From positions 41,166,014 to 41,230,013 of the forward strand of contig CP141144.1 of the NCBI GenBank assembly GCA_035235625.1: a stretch of DNA of 64,000 nucleotides. Direction: 5' to 3'. Under the pieces are notes generated by a model. The model worked only from the letters and a program-made list of their open reading frames with translations, searched no databases and had not been told where the DNA came from. Below are positions 36,548 to 48,570 of the stretch, piece after piece. Made by a program: the position numbers and the translations under genes. The stretch is from Saururus chinensis (taxonomy: Eukaryota; Streptophyta; Magnoliopsida; Piperales; Saururaceae). Every line of letters starts with the position of its first letter. Position 1 is the stretch's first letter.

Positions 36548-37414
36548 TCACGACCATGATTTTTTCCTTTTGTCCAAATATGGTTGGACACGTTGGTATT
36601 CTAAAATGGTCCAAACCAAGTGCCTAAGAGAGATTTCTGGCCATAGAACCTTGGACGTAATCAGATTACAAAAACTAGTCTGCCACAAAAGGAAATTACT
36701 CAGTCGACTTTCACCGGATGTTCTAACCAATATATCAGGGTCAGGGCATCCAGCTGTATACAGATGGCTCTCCAAATCCGCCACTTTAATCCAATCAGTT
36801 TCCAGGTCACACTCAAATAAGTTAGAACAAGTAGGCACAAGCTTCAAATTGTCCTCTTGAATTGTGCTCCACTTTTCTCTACAAGATTCTTGAACAGCAT
36901 GAACAATTTCATGAGTGCAAGTGTATGCTAAACAAACAGAGAGCACTGCACTTTTGTTCCCAGCTGTTGCTGCCATAACTTTCTCTGCTGCTAGCTTCAC
37001 TGGTACGCTCAAAAGATCTAAGTTCCCAAAGAAATTAACCTTAATTCCATACTTGTTCACTATACTCTCTTCCTTGAGTAAGCCTTCCATTTTCTCCAAC
37101 ATCAAATCCATAACACGTTGAACTTCATCAGAACTTCTCTTAAAGTTATCAATGCTGAAGGCATAAATCGTTACATACTTCACGCCCAACTCATAACAAT
37201 ATTGGAGAATTGACATGAGAGCAAAAAACCCTACTTGGTGACCAACACCCGCTTTCAAATTCCTACTCCGTGCAAACCTTCTGTTGCCGTCCATAATGAA
37301 TGCAATGTGCAGTGGGATGGGGCCAATGGAGAGTACCTTAAAGAGGAAATCCCGAAATAAGTCATATAGATGCTTAAATAATCTTTGCAGAAAACCTCCA
37401 CAGCATTCTTCCAT
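36548..37414 (-). CDS. cis-prenyltransferase (dehydrodolichyl diphosphate synthase-like)
   Basis: A single-exon 288-residue product that elongates farnesyl diphosphate with isopentenyl units in cis to polyprenyl/dehydrodolichyl diphosphate, normally at the ER with an NgBR/LEW1-type partner. All family blocks are seen: HIAFIMDGNRRFARS (36-50, catalytic D42), GHQVGFFALMSILQYC (58-73), YAFSIDNFKR (84-93), and DPDILVRTSGESRLSNFLLW (225-244). The last holds the diphosphate-binding Arg and Ser residues. Length fits plant enzymes of this class. The start at 37414 is chosen because an in-frame upstream ATG (37432) overlaps TATGTGTAG, which looks like the 3' end of a 5'-UTR intron (acceptor at 37425-37426). 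The dolichol-type branch is favoured over rubber-type enzymes, but chain length cannot be read from sequence. Confidence 0.92.
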   Translation of the reverse strand: MEECCGGFLQRLFKHLYDLFRDFLFKVLSIGPIPLHIAFIMDGNRRFARSRNLKAGVGHQVGFFALMSILQYCYELGVKYVTIYAFSIDNFKRSSDEVQRVMDLMLEKMEGLLKEESIVNKYGIKVNFFGNLDLLSVPVKLAAEKVMAATAGNKSAVLSVCLAYTCTHEIVHAVQESCREKWSTIQEDNLKLVPTCSNLFECDLETDWIKVADLESHLYTAGCPDPDILVRTSGESRLSNFLLWQTSFCNLITSKVLWPEISLRHLVWTILEYQRVQPYLDKRKKSWS

Positions 37415-40225
37415 TGTCAGGAACCTACACATAAAATAAAATTGTGGAAATTAAGATGCAAAAAATAGGACACTTCATATGGAAATCTAATTCTTCCTAA
37501 CTGTAGAAATCCCTTTTTCCAAAAAGGCTCATAAAACTTAGGAAACAAACCACATATGAGACGCATCAAGCCATAAGAAGAATAGCTTACATGACAATAC
37601 TACTCTGTCCAAAACTAAAGGTGACCCTTAGTCTGAAAACTACCAGCCCACTGCAACTTAAGTTTATAGTTCCAATTTTACATATCAAGTAAGCAACATA
37701 TGGCTAGGCAGATAGACTAACCGGAAAAAGATAGTTATTATTAAGCACAATTCAAATACAGCCACATTGGCAACAGTGGGATGCAACTTGCAATCACCAT
37801 CTGCCGTGGTAAAACGAAAATTTGGCTACTACCCAATAATAGGACAAGTGAGAACAATCATGAATTAATAAAGCACTAAAACAATCATGGGGGCTCAAGA
37901 AATCTCTCATTTCAGAAGTTATATTTTCATCCAGCTTTACTATTTAATCCCTTACAAAATCCCCTAGTTAGATAGATCCCTAATCACAGAAAGAAGTCCC
38001 AATTGAACAAGACCGAAAAGATCCAAAGTGCAACAAAATACTTGTAGCTAAAAATTAGCACAAAAAAGCTGAGAGAAAAAAGTTTAATTTGGAACCAGTA
38101 ACGAACCAAGAATTGGGGAGCAACCTTCAGTTGGAAGCTCGGCAAGCGGATCAAGCAGATCTGCACAACAGAGACCAATATTTCCTGAAGCTGGTATCTT
38201 AACTCTCAGCTCTTCATCCCTTCTTGACTCATGATCGTACTAGGAAAAAGCCCAGATGACCTCGTACAAAGCTTTGTAGACACTAGAAATTCGCGAGGTT
38301 ATTATTTACAATATTGACCGAGCTCTAAGGATGGGTAGCGTCCACAACCAGGTCCCTGTCCCAGTCGACTCAGTTGTAAATTTCATCACGGAAGAAACAG
38401 AAAAAAGAAATAAAACTTCCTGGTGATTTCAATTTAGAAAAAGGTTGGTAAAAGGAAATAAAAGACCAAGACCCTCGTAGATCAGCATTACATTTAGGGG
38501 ATGCTAATGAATCATAGCTTCTAGAACATTCATAATATTCAATTGTGCGGTGGCGTTGATTTGGGAGTCGATGACAGATACAGATATGGACGGAAGATTG
38601 GGAGGGGAAAAGAGAAAGGAGGATACCGGTGCCTTGGCCGGATTTTCACTGGAATCACGCCGTCGACTGATGGATGGATGGATGGATGGAGAGGGGGGGA
38701 GAAGAGAGGCTGAAGCCGCTGAACAATTTGACCGGAGACCCGACGTGAGTTAAAGAAATGAAAACATGTTTGTTCTGTAACTTGGACCGGACCGAGGTAC
38801 CCATCCGGGTCTTTGCGAGCTGACAGGGAGAAAGGAAGGACCGCCAAATCAATTGCCCATTCGTCCAAGCCGGACGTGAGGATAAAATAAAATAAAACCA
38901 CTCCTCCTTCCCCCCGACTTCTCGAGTCCCCTCTGCTTGTTGGAGTGGAGAAAGGCCTTCGGCTCCCGCCGCTGCCCGCCGTCCCATTTTCCCTTGCGCC
39001 TTTCGACTCCCCAACCTTGCCTCGGACAAGCCGCACCTCCACGTCTGAACTTGCCACTGTTTACGATGACGCCTTACCGTTTGAGAATTTTCGTCCGTTT
39101 CTATCTCGTCCGTCGAACCGGCGTTCACTTCTCGCTCATAAACTACTAAGAAATGGAGGCGTAAAATTCATGTGGTCGACCACAAATTATTGAAAAAAAT
39201 ACTACTGAATTAAGTATGATCATTCAAGGCTGAGCCCAGATTGCAAAAACAAAAGAAGGAACAATGGGTATGAAGAGGATTGGGGAGATGAAACTGAAAA
39301 GCAAGTTGACCGTGTCGGAATATGCACGCTCGTATAGCTGGGTTGAGAAGGAAAGCCTAAAGCCAAGAAAGCAGGCGAAAATCCCAAAAGGAACTACCAT
39401 CTCATTGTCAGTTCAGAGAGGCTGCATCTTCCAAAAATCATAGTTTACATGAAGGAATTTTTTTTCTTTTGGTAAAATTAAAATCAACCTGGTAGACAGC
39501 TATACACCCAAATATGCATGCGGAAGCACAAAGGCATAATGACGATCTTTCCCTTTTTTTCCCTCATATAGATTTGATGTAAACAAAAAAGAATAATAAA
39601 ATATACGACTAAGAAAGGAAAGGACGTAAAAGTAACATTGACTACGGGACTAGAGAGATGCCCTATAAAAAAAATGTGAGTTGTTACGAACGTACCCTTG
39701 GGTAGTTGACTCTGTAGTACTTATCGGTAGAGTATAGCGCTCACTTGTTGGTAGGGTGCCTGGAACACAGTACGTAATATAGTATTATATAGTTAATTAA
39801 AATAATTTTAAAATAAAAATGTAAAAGTAAAATAGTTAAAAATAAAAAATTCTATCGTACTACTTTCCAGCTTTTTAACAAGCGTGATATGATAACCGGG
39901 CCATGGGTAATATGTATCAAGCCTGTTGTTTGCATATACAGGCTCGGTTGGGCGCCCGTTCCCACTAAAGGTTCATTTGTTTCGTCTAAACCTGAATCTG
40001 AAAAGCCAACTGAAAATTCTGAAAAGTCCACAATATGAATTTCGCACTGAATTTGAATCTAAGTCAAATCTAAATCTAAATATGAATATATTTAATTTTT
40101 AAAAAAATTTAAAATAAATAAATTTTTACTTTGTACTAAAAAAACCTTATTGTAGTAAAGATCATATGTATAGATTATTCGTAATAAAGCATTTGGCATG
40201 AAGCCTTCAAATGCCAAATCATTTC
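37415..40225. other. 5' leader/intron and intergenic DNA
   Basis: 37425 to about 38200 probably contains the 5'-UTR intron and first exon of the cis-prenyltransferase transcript, whose exact start I cannot fix. 38540-39190 is GC-rich with overlapping open frames on both strands that show no domain. 39200-40225 is AT-rich and featureless. Confidence 0.4.
38669..38690 (+). repeat. (GATG)n microsatellite
   Basis: Five GATG units followed by GA. Confidence 0.9.
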
Positions 40226-41003
40226 TCATTTCTCATTTCTCAAGGGGCAGGCATGGATCTCCTTACCACACATTAAAGCTCTCATCCTAGAACAAGGAGA
40301 CAAGGCCACAACCAAAATAACATTTTTTGGTGCCATATGAAATTGCATTTTTCGCAATAAGTTGAGAGCCTCAAAGCACTTATTATTTATTCGGAGTCCA
40401 AATATTATTGAGCTCCATATTATTATATTCTTCTCTCCCATTCTCTTAAAGACCTCCTATCAATGTATTTACACTTGGAATACAAATACATCAACATATT
40501 TCTTATAATAGAATAACAAATAAGCCCTCTCATCCTTGCAAATTGATGTAGCTTGATGTCAATATCCAAAAGACCCAAAGAAGCAAAAGCAGATAAGACA
40601 GTCGCCACCATAACCTCATTTGGCTCAATCCCCTCCAACTTCATCATCTCGTACATTTTTATAGCTTTAGAAGGCAAACCATTATTCTCATACCCTGATA
40701 TCATAGCTATCCAAGAAACCACATCTTTAGACACTATTCTAGCAAAAATTTGATTAGCTTCTTCTAATTTTCCAACAGTGGCATACAGTTGTATCAATGC
40801 ATTAGATACAGTGGTATCAATGCGTTAGATACTGAAATATCAGTTGCAAACTCTGTGTTGATTGCGTACCCATGAATCTCTTTTCCTAGTTTCACGTCAC
40901 CTAATAACTCGCAAGCTGAGATGAGACTAGTGATGGTCATCAAAACAGGTAGCACCATGCAATCCTGCATCGTCAAGAACAACTTCAACCCTTCAAAACA
41001 TTG
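40226..41003 (-). pseudogene. PLS-type PPR protein relic, ECB2/VAC1-like
   Basis: Minus-strand fragments match, in order, consecutive PPR units of Arabidopsis ECB2/VAC1 (At1g15510), a chloroplast RNA-editing factor. Segments are QCFEGLKLFLTMQD, TITSLISACELLGDVKLGKE with NTEFATDISVSNALI, KDVVSWIAMISGYENNG, YSKCKYID, then SSIIFGLRINNKCFEALNLL and ALMCGKEIHA. The frame breaks twice. At 40787-40832 a 23-bp segment is tandemly duplicated, shifting the frame after VSNALI. Near 40440-40460 about a dozen codons are lost at the join. The protein's N-terminal units and the E/DYW end are missing, so only about 260 codons remain. A functional copy must lie elsewhere if the species needs it. Similarity was judged from memory of the family. 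Confidence 0.8.
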
Positions 41004-43366
41004 AGTTAAATCTAACAATGGGTCCTTAGTCATTAAATTTAGACTAAAAAATGGGCAAGTTGTTGATAATGTAAAATATCCTATATAACAATTGAATGGA
41101 GATAAGAAAGACCAACTCCAACCTATATCAACCTGACCCAACTTTCCCTATAACAGACCAGAATTACATTAGGTTAATTGCGCCGGAGCCCAAACAAACT
41201 AACAGCAGAAGCCAAAATTAATTCAAGCACCAAGCAAATTTTTGCCTCTTTTGGCCTTTGAAGGTAACAGATCTGAGTCCAGTATCAGTTTGAATACAAC
41301 TCTAAGCCAATGAGTGCAAAAATTAGCCAAAGAAGACTGTTTTCGCAAGCAAGCATCTCAACATTAGAAGTTTCACATAGTGATAATTTTACAGCACGCC
41401 AACGGTAAAGTTCAAACATGTAAGAGCAATCAGCTCAGTCCCAGAAAAACAGATCATTAGACAAAAAGAATGCCAGCACCAATCCTGCCCAAGACTCTAA
41501 GATGAAACTAAGAGCACAGACCCATCATCAATCAGCAAAGCAAATGCCAGAAGGAAAAGAGGAAGAAGGATCCCATTTTTGACACCCAAGTGAAAGTTTT
41601 TTGCAGTTAAAACAAAGAGGCAAGGAGAAATATGATATACCCATATAAATTCAGAAGCCAATCACCAGAAAATTCAACCAAACAACACCCAACTCTGCAA
41701 CCACTAAAAAATCAAACCGCTAAGCAAACCAAATTGGTAGCAAGAACTATTTTGCTCTGAGAAAATATCATTTGAAGCAAATGTCATACGTATAGGTATG
41801 ATAGAAGAGTATAAAAGAAGTGAGAGAGGCCAGAACACACATTTAACCATTTTAATGCCAGGAGGGAATCACCATACCAAATCACAGAGACTCTGTTGCT
41901 AATTAGCATATTTCGGACCTACCCACTTAAACAAAAAAAAACTAAACAAGTTTAAGCTCCCATAAACTTCGAGACAGTCCCACAACTGCCAACATAGTGA
42001 AAATTTCTTACAAGCAGAAAAATCACATAGCCGAATATCACAAATAGAAATAACCAACCTGGTTAAGCTTATTTATCTAACATGAGTGCAATTTTTCAAT
42101 CATCGCCAAGATTGGCTCTACAACTTATAGACAATCAATTTCAAAACCACGCATAGATGCCAAAGTGAAATTTTCTTATACAAAACATTTTCCTAGAAAA
42201 AAGGGACAATTTTTGGTGCACACAACGTTCCATCCCTTTACAAAAGAACAAGCACTAATAAATGCAAAAGCCAAAAGAGAGACGGGATCCTTAGGAATGA
42301 CACAATATACCAAAAATAACTCAACAATTTCAGCTAATTTAACAGGTAAAAATCACAAAAATGTGTTATCAAGCAGATCAAACAAATACAAAAAGTAGTG
42401 TACATAGTGACAAACATACTGATTACAAATCCATAGTGCATGCTTACTCGAACTGTCAACAGCCCAGAATATAACCAGTAAGGCAACACAATTCGGGTAA
42501 AAATAGGAGAGAGAAATGCACATAAAAATACCCACTACAGGTCAAAAAAGGAAAAAAAAAATTCTTTACGGAAAATAGAACAAAATGTTTACCTCCCTCT
42601 AGTACCAATCCTGATGAGGGAGAGCTTAGTCAGCGACGGGTGCTCAACAGTGATTCAAATTGGGGAAGATCAGTGGGAAAGGAAAAATACCCAGTTCAGA
42701 GTCTTCGCTGCTTTTAAATTGGGGAAGATCAGTGGAGAGCGTCCAGAGATCGAGATCCCGAGGACGCTGCTGGAAGGGGCGTATAGGAGCGCACGCGCGT
42801 AGGGGGAGGAACGACAAATTGGAGGCGGATTTCCTGGTGATAGAAAAGCAGAGATGAGGAATGAAGGATTCGGAGCACCAGATAACGATGGTGAGATCAA
42901 TTTTGGGGGACAGCAAAAACAGTGAGAGAAGAGGGACGAGGGAGATGAAGAGAGGGAAAGGGAAGGAGTGGAGGCCGACGGGAAGCAGAGGCCAAGGTCG
43001 GAGGAGTGAAATTGGCTGCGGCTGCGATCGGGAGAGGAGAGACGATCGGGGTCGCGTTTTTCAGAGGCAGTAACTTTGGGCGAACCCATGACTTGGGTTC
43101 GTCCATGAACCGGGATGAATCCGGTCTGGGTTTTGAAACATTGTTTCGAGCCTAAACGCCTCGCTCTCCTTGCTCGCTGCAACAAAGGCGGCGTCTCTAG
43201 CTCACCTCCGCCGTCTCTTCACCGCACCTAGTCGCCGGAGGCCGAAGCCTCCACCTCCTCTTACACAATTTCGGTTTTCCAGAGCATTTGCTCAAATCAG
43301 TACCTAATATTAGCCCATTCCTCTGAACGAGTACAGCTTTGGCTTCCTGAATATATCGGTCTCAAG
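41004..43366. other. Intergenic DNA with possible divergent promoter of FCF2
   Basis: 41004-42590 is AT-rich without coding signal. 42600-43090 is GC-rich, with open frames on both strands lacking domains. On the minus strand a strong donor-like GAGGGAG|GTAAAC lies at about 42593, which hints at a minus-strand leader exon. About 43100-43366 is the likely first non-coding exon of FCF2, ending CTCAAG|GTAAGTG at 43366. Confidence 0.4.
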
Positions 43367-43380
43367 GTAAGTGTTCATCT

Positions 43381-43672
43381 GGCTCTTCCATATAATATAA
43401 AATTTGAATTCTTTTCTGTTCTGGTGATAATGGGTCTCTTCTGAATGTGGTGAAGTATTTCGATTTTTTTTGTTGTTGAAAGTGATTGTTGTTTGGAAGA
43501 GTAAAAAAATTGATATTTTTATTTCTGGCTCTTCCATGTAACATGCAAATTGAAGTTCTTTCTTGTGCTGTTGATAATGGGTCTCTTCTAAATTTGGCGA
43601 AGTATATGGAATTTTTTTTTGTTGAATGTGATTGTTGTTTGCATGAGTAAGAAAAGTCTGATTTTTTCCTTT
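43381..43672 (+). repeat. 146-bp tandem duplication in the FCF2 5'-UTR intron
   Basis: Copies start GGCTCTTCCAT at 43381 and 43527 and stay aligned through TGATAATGGGTCTCTTCT and GTGATTGTTGTTTG. The inferred intron runs 43367-43691 (GTAAGTG...GATTAG). Confidence 0.75.
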
Positions 43673-43692
43673 ATGAATGAAACTTGATTAGT

Positions 43693-46600
43693 ATGGATGA
43701 AAGCAAGTCCACCATCGGCCTTTCATGGGCGCCAAACTTGTCTTCTCTATTGGATGGTGGGCAGAAAGCTCATGGTAAAGATGTAAGTGAACCAGTGGAG
43801 AGGGTAGTTGAGCCGGAGCTTGTGGATGGATTGTTTGTGCCACCTAGAGATCTGAAGAAGTTGAATAGGTTGCTTAAAAAGAAAGTGAAAGATACAACTG
43901 GGAAAAATTGGTATGTTGGCTATAAAAATTTGTGGCTATTTCTAGTTTGTTGTTTATTGGGGGTCTGTTAATCTGTTTTTGATATGCATGATAGGTTTGA
44001 TATGCCTGCCCCAACTGTCACACCTGAGATAAGGAAGGATCTCCAAATTCTGAAGGTTTGATCTTTTTGTTGGTTTTTTGTTCAGATAAGTTAATTATGA
44101 TTTGAAGGAATGCTGCTATGGTATTTTTATCTCTCTCTCTCTCTCCCAATGTGGCACACTACACACCCAGTCATAAAGAGATACATGAGCATGAAAATGC
44201 ACTGAACTGATAAGTATTATCGTTTAAAGGGCATTTTGATCTGATGTGATGTAACTGGTTGAGCTTTAGGGTCTTTGGAAAGGGAGTAAACCTAAAACTA
44301 GTTTTGATGTTTGTCAGTTAAATTAGTCAGTTTTTGTCTGATGTGCTATCTAACGAGTATAAACGTTTCGTATAGAAATTTGGAAGATACTGCATGGCAT
44401 GCAGAGCTTAGCCAAACAATGTTGCACTGGGTCATTAGTATGGAGACATCTATTATAGATATTCTAAAATTTCAGCCGGTGGTTGGGTAACTGCTTATTA
44501 TTTTGGTGTGATGATTGAATCTATGAGTTAGTTATCTAAGATGGTGTTTTCTGGATCTATATTTGTGGATTTCAAAGGGTAATATAATGTTTGGACTTTG
44601 TGTTGTTTATTTGCTTATTTTGGTCTCAAAGAGTTGTTTTTCTTCATCTTTTGTGATGTTTTTTTTTTCTTTTAGAGTTTCAATGTGATTTTCCCTTATA
44701 GGATTTTATGATGTATGTAAAGGGTTTACTCTGGTTCAAGAGGCCATAAGACACTATGGATATAAATTGGCGTTTTTAGCAGGCAAAGCTGCATATCTGC
44801 AGTGTCATGCTATCTGAACTCTGAAAAATGATTTAAGTTATGGACTTGGAAATTGAAGTGTTGTAACAATTAATCTATAGTTAGTCCCTTCCTTAGCAGT
44901 TTGTGATTATAGGAGAGAGCTAGAGGTTTTGGTGCAATTCCCTGCATATGAAAAAGTTCTCAGAATGTATCTATTGTGTTTATGTTGCCACGTAGAGCCC
45001 AAGTGATCTTACATGTCCAGGGGAGTACTCATCTATGTAGTCCATTACCAAACAGCTTGAGCTTTTGGAGAAGAGGTCCAACTAACAGCTATGATTGGCG
45101 TTTAAGTTTGGTTCAATTTCATGGTGCTTGTCAAGTTGAGTAAGGGATGGTTTTAGATAGTAGCTACCAACTTTTTTTAAGAGGTTTAAGAGGGCAGATA
45201 GCCTGAGCTGCAGCTCTTTGTGCTGCAGTTCATGCAGCCTATCAGATTTTGCTCCCTGGCTAGCCATTAACCTGGGGAAAAGCCCCTGGTCATCATCCAA
45301 CAACCAGGGGTATCTCAGTGCACTAGCCCGCTTCCAGTTGCACCATAATAAAGCCCCCTTTATACAGGTTCAGCTGGACCATGTGTCTTTTTGTTGGATG
45401 AATATATGAGAGGCAGACAGGATTTTTGTTTTTTTGTTTTTTGTTTTACCTTTTGTAAAACAGTTGACTGTGAATAGTATAATTACAGTAACACTTCTAA
45501 CAATGATGTGAAGTAACCGATTTTACTCATTTGGTGCTTTCCGTTCTACCTTAATTGGATACCAATATGCATTGGGCAAACGAGGGGAAGAGGAAAGAAG
45601 ATTAAACTTTTCACTAATTTGTTTGTTGTGTTTTATATTTGATAATATTTTAGATGTTGAGCACATCAGGAAAATACATATCAATGCCTAGTCTGAAGTT
45701 ACAGTTATTAGTTGAAACTCTTGATTGCATTGTTAAAGTCATGATTTTTTTCCACAATCCGGTGTTATAGCTACAATTAGAAGCAATTTTATTACGTCCT
45801 CTTATTCAAATAGAAATCATAACTTCTATCCTTTTATTGTTGAAAAGGAGAATTGAAGAGTATTTTGCAGTATGATCAACTTGAATTGAATCCACTACGC
45901 CTGTTATATTATGCATCTCTTGTAAGAAACAGACTCAGTTTCTTTTCAACATCAGGTGAGAAAGAACACTGGTAAACGTTTACCTTGAATACTAGAATTA
46001 TTATCCATCAGGTGAGAAAGAACATTGGTAAAATTTTACCTTGAATATGAAAATTATTATTTATCAGGTGAGAAAGAACACTGGTAAAATTTTACCTTGA
46101 ATATGAAAATTATTATTTCTCAGGTGAGAAAGAACACTGGTAAAAATTTACCTTGAATATGAAAATTATTACTGTATATGATAAAAAGAAGATTCACAAA
46201 AAAGAAGTTCGATAAGATTTCAACAATGAAATCAATTATTATGTATGATTTGGGTGAATAATACTTTATCCTATTATATGTAAAAAGCAACCACATTTGT
46301 TATTATCTACCCAGGTAAAAGAAGATTATTGATTATTTGCTACATGTGTTGATGACTACCTTCATACCTCTTTAAGATGTGGATCTTGAAAGTGCAGCTT
46401 GCTTTTATATTTATCTGCCATTTGTCAAGACATGAATCAGCTCTAGAACTTTACTTATTTATAAGGACATAAATAAACTATATGGGCAAATAATACAGCC
46501 ATTTAAATTAGGATAAATCATCAGGGAGGAGCAAAGCACCCTAGATGACAAAATGGCTGAAAAACGTTGTTAAAAATACTTAAATGAGACATACAATTTT

Positions 46601-48570
46601 TGTTTCTGAAAACCAAGAGATAGCACAGTAAGCAAGAAGTTAATTTCTATGTCATAAGAAATAGACCTGGGTCAGCCTGCTGATATGGAAGGCATAGCTT
46701 TACACTGCTTCCTGTTGCTTAAGATTCTTCCATGCGAATTAAGAATTGTTTTATGTGGTTTTATAACCAAATTTTGTGGGAATTCACTTAAAACTTCCAA
46801 ATGTTACAAAATCTAAAGTTAGATTTTGTATTCAAAGAGGCTCTAAGTCAAGCATGCTGTCTATGCCCAACTCACTATAGATTGTATGATTAAAATAAGG
46901 TGATGATGCTTTTTGTTGTATAGAATAAACTCCTTGAAGTCATGGATGATTAAGACGATATGTAGTTTGATGATTAAGACAATATGGAAGTAAATTGCAA
47001 ACGCTTATTTTCCTCTCCTTGGTGTTTGGTGTGACTTGGAGAAAAGTATTAAGAATGTTATGGGAAAAGTCAAGCCAAATAGTTTGTTCAAGGGGATTAT
47101 GATGAGGAAAAAGTTAATATGCGCTGGGCCACATATTTCAAATATAAGCTGGGCCACATATTGCAAGCCGTCAGATCAAGATTTGATGGTTCGCTTGTTT
47201 AAATTCCTCTTGCCCCCTGTGCTACGAGAGCCGCAGCCACACGATCAAAGTTGTTCGCATATAAATGGGACTCTTATGATGATTAGGTTCTATGTTTAAC
47301 TTGGAATCTTTTCACTATTGAATTAAAATTTCCATTCATTTCTACATGTGCTTGGAATGATACTTTTTTTTACAATTCTGCATTATGTTGGCATATTTAT
47401 GCTTTTCTATCTTATGTACTAAAACTGTTGGTTGTGCCTTGGTTGGGATGGTTAATTTGGTTTCTTGGCTTTTGAGTGATAGGTCCCACAATTATTTGTT
47501 CTTCATATGATAATCTGATGTTTTAATTATGATGCAGCTTAGAAATGTAATTGATCCAAAGAGGCACTACAAAAAGGGTGATTCTAAGACGCTTCCAAAG
47601 TATTTCCAGGTGTGCCAAGCTTTTGAACTTAAATGATGCATGTTTCTAGTTTGGGGCTTTCTTTGTGTATCATTTTGGTTTTACTTCGGTGGATAAAGGA
47701 TTCTGAAGTTGTGATATTAGATAATTTGGCTTCTAAAAGTGATGAGACTTGCGTAAAAAAAAGAAAAAAAAAAAGTGATGTGTCGATTGTTGGATTATTC
47801 ATATATCATAGGTCACACATGATGGCATTAAGGCTACCACTACCAGGACTTGCCTAGATGATGACAGGGGCAATGATCACTGTAATAATGCCTAGGCGCA
47901 TGGGGAGTTACCTGCTTTCTGAAATTATATTACATGAAGTGATGTGTATGAGCAGAATATTATGTATTGCTTAGGCGTCAGTCAGCAGGCACCTCTAGTT
48001 GAGTTGCTTTAATTGTTGAAGATGCCTAGGCAAGCACCTTAGACATTTGCTGGCATGAAGTGCCTACGTAATTTCTATTTTGTCCCTCAGCCGTGCCTGG
48101 GACCACCTTAACGGCATTATTCAGATGGACTTTTCCCTGCTTCCTTAGAAACCCACTGGGAGTTTTCTTATTATTTTACAGCTAATCAGTTGGCTGTCCT
48201 ATGTACATATGTAGGTGGGCACTGTTGTGGAATCTGCATCGGACTTCTTCTCTGGTAGATTGACAAAAAGAGAGAGGAAAGCAACGCTTGCGGAGGAGCT
48301 ACTTTCAGATATAAATCTTACTAAGTATAGGTAAGTTTACAAATTTTATCTTTGCCCGTAGAAGTGAAATATAAAGAGGGAAAATTGCATTCTGGTTGCA
48401 AATTGCTTATATCAATGTGCACCACGGGAATTACAAATATTGACATGTTTTACTAAAATTTTAGGAAACGCAAAGTGCGGGAGATTGAGGATAAACACAG
48501 GCCTGTTGGAGTGGATAAGTGGAAGATTAAAGGGCGGCCGACAAGGAAGCGGGCAAAGCTAAGAAGATAA
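43693..48570 (+). CDS. FCF2: FCF2 pre-rRNA processing protein, five coding exons
   Basis: Coding exons 43693-43910, 43995-44055, 47538-47609, 48215-48330 and 48465-48570 join in frame to a 190-residue protein; every intron is GT...AG. The Fcf2 domain starts in exon 1 (VPPRDLKKLNRLLKKK) and covers the hallmark WFDMPAPTVTPEIRKDLQIL, made across the first junction. LRNVIDPKRHYKK, PKYFQVGTV, the FFSGRLTKRERKATLAEEL block and a basic tail ending RKRAKLRR follow. Yeast Fcf2 and human DNTTIP2 (TdIF2) belong to this family and act in the nucleolar small-subunit processome, in early cleavages of 18S precursor rRNA. This plant copy has only the conserved core, as usual in plants. The start follows a 5'-UTR intron ending directly before TATGG. 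Intron 2 is large (44056-47537) and carries a tandem array at 45953-46176. Confidence 0.93.
45953..46176 (+). repeat. Four copies of a 56-bp repeat in FCF2 intron 2
   Basis: Copies start CAGGTGAGAAAGAACA at 45953, 46009, 46065 and 46121, an exact 56-bp period. Each contains CAG|GTGAG, a good splice-donor match, and a GGTAAA..TTTACC core. The core is a perfect 14-bp palindrome in copies 1-3 and imperfect in copy 4. Confidence 0.9.

Noticed and set aside
37415-37432. Upstream in-frame ATG for the cis-prenyltransferase
   Set aside because: It overlaps TATGTGTAG, which looks like a splice acceptor after a pyrimidine/AT-rich tract, so ATG at 37414 is preferred.
38539-39193. Open frames of 157-172 codons upstream of the cis-prenyltransferase gene
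   Set aside because: Mutually overlapping on both strands in a GC-rich patch with a GATG microsatellite; no recognisable domain.
42614-43185. Overlapping open frames on both strands before FCF2 (up to 171 codons)
   Set aside because: GC-rich leader/promoter DNA; Ser/Pro-rich translations with no domain. A minus-strand leader exon is possible but unproven.
45060-45360. Possible SINE or small TE in FCF2 intron 2
   Set aside because: The sequence looks inserted, but no A/B box, poly-A tail or TSD could be shown.
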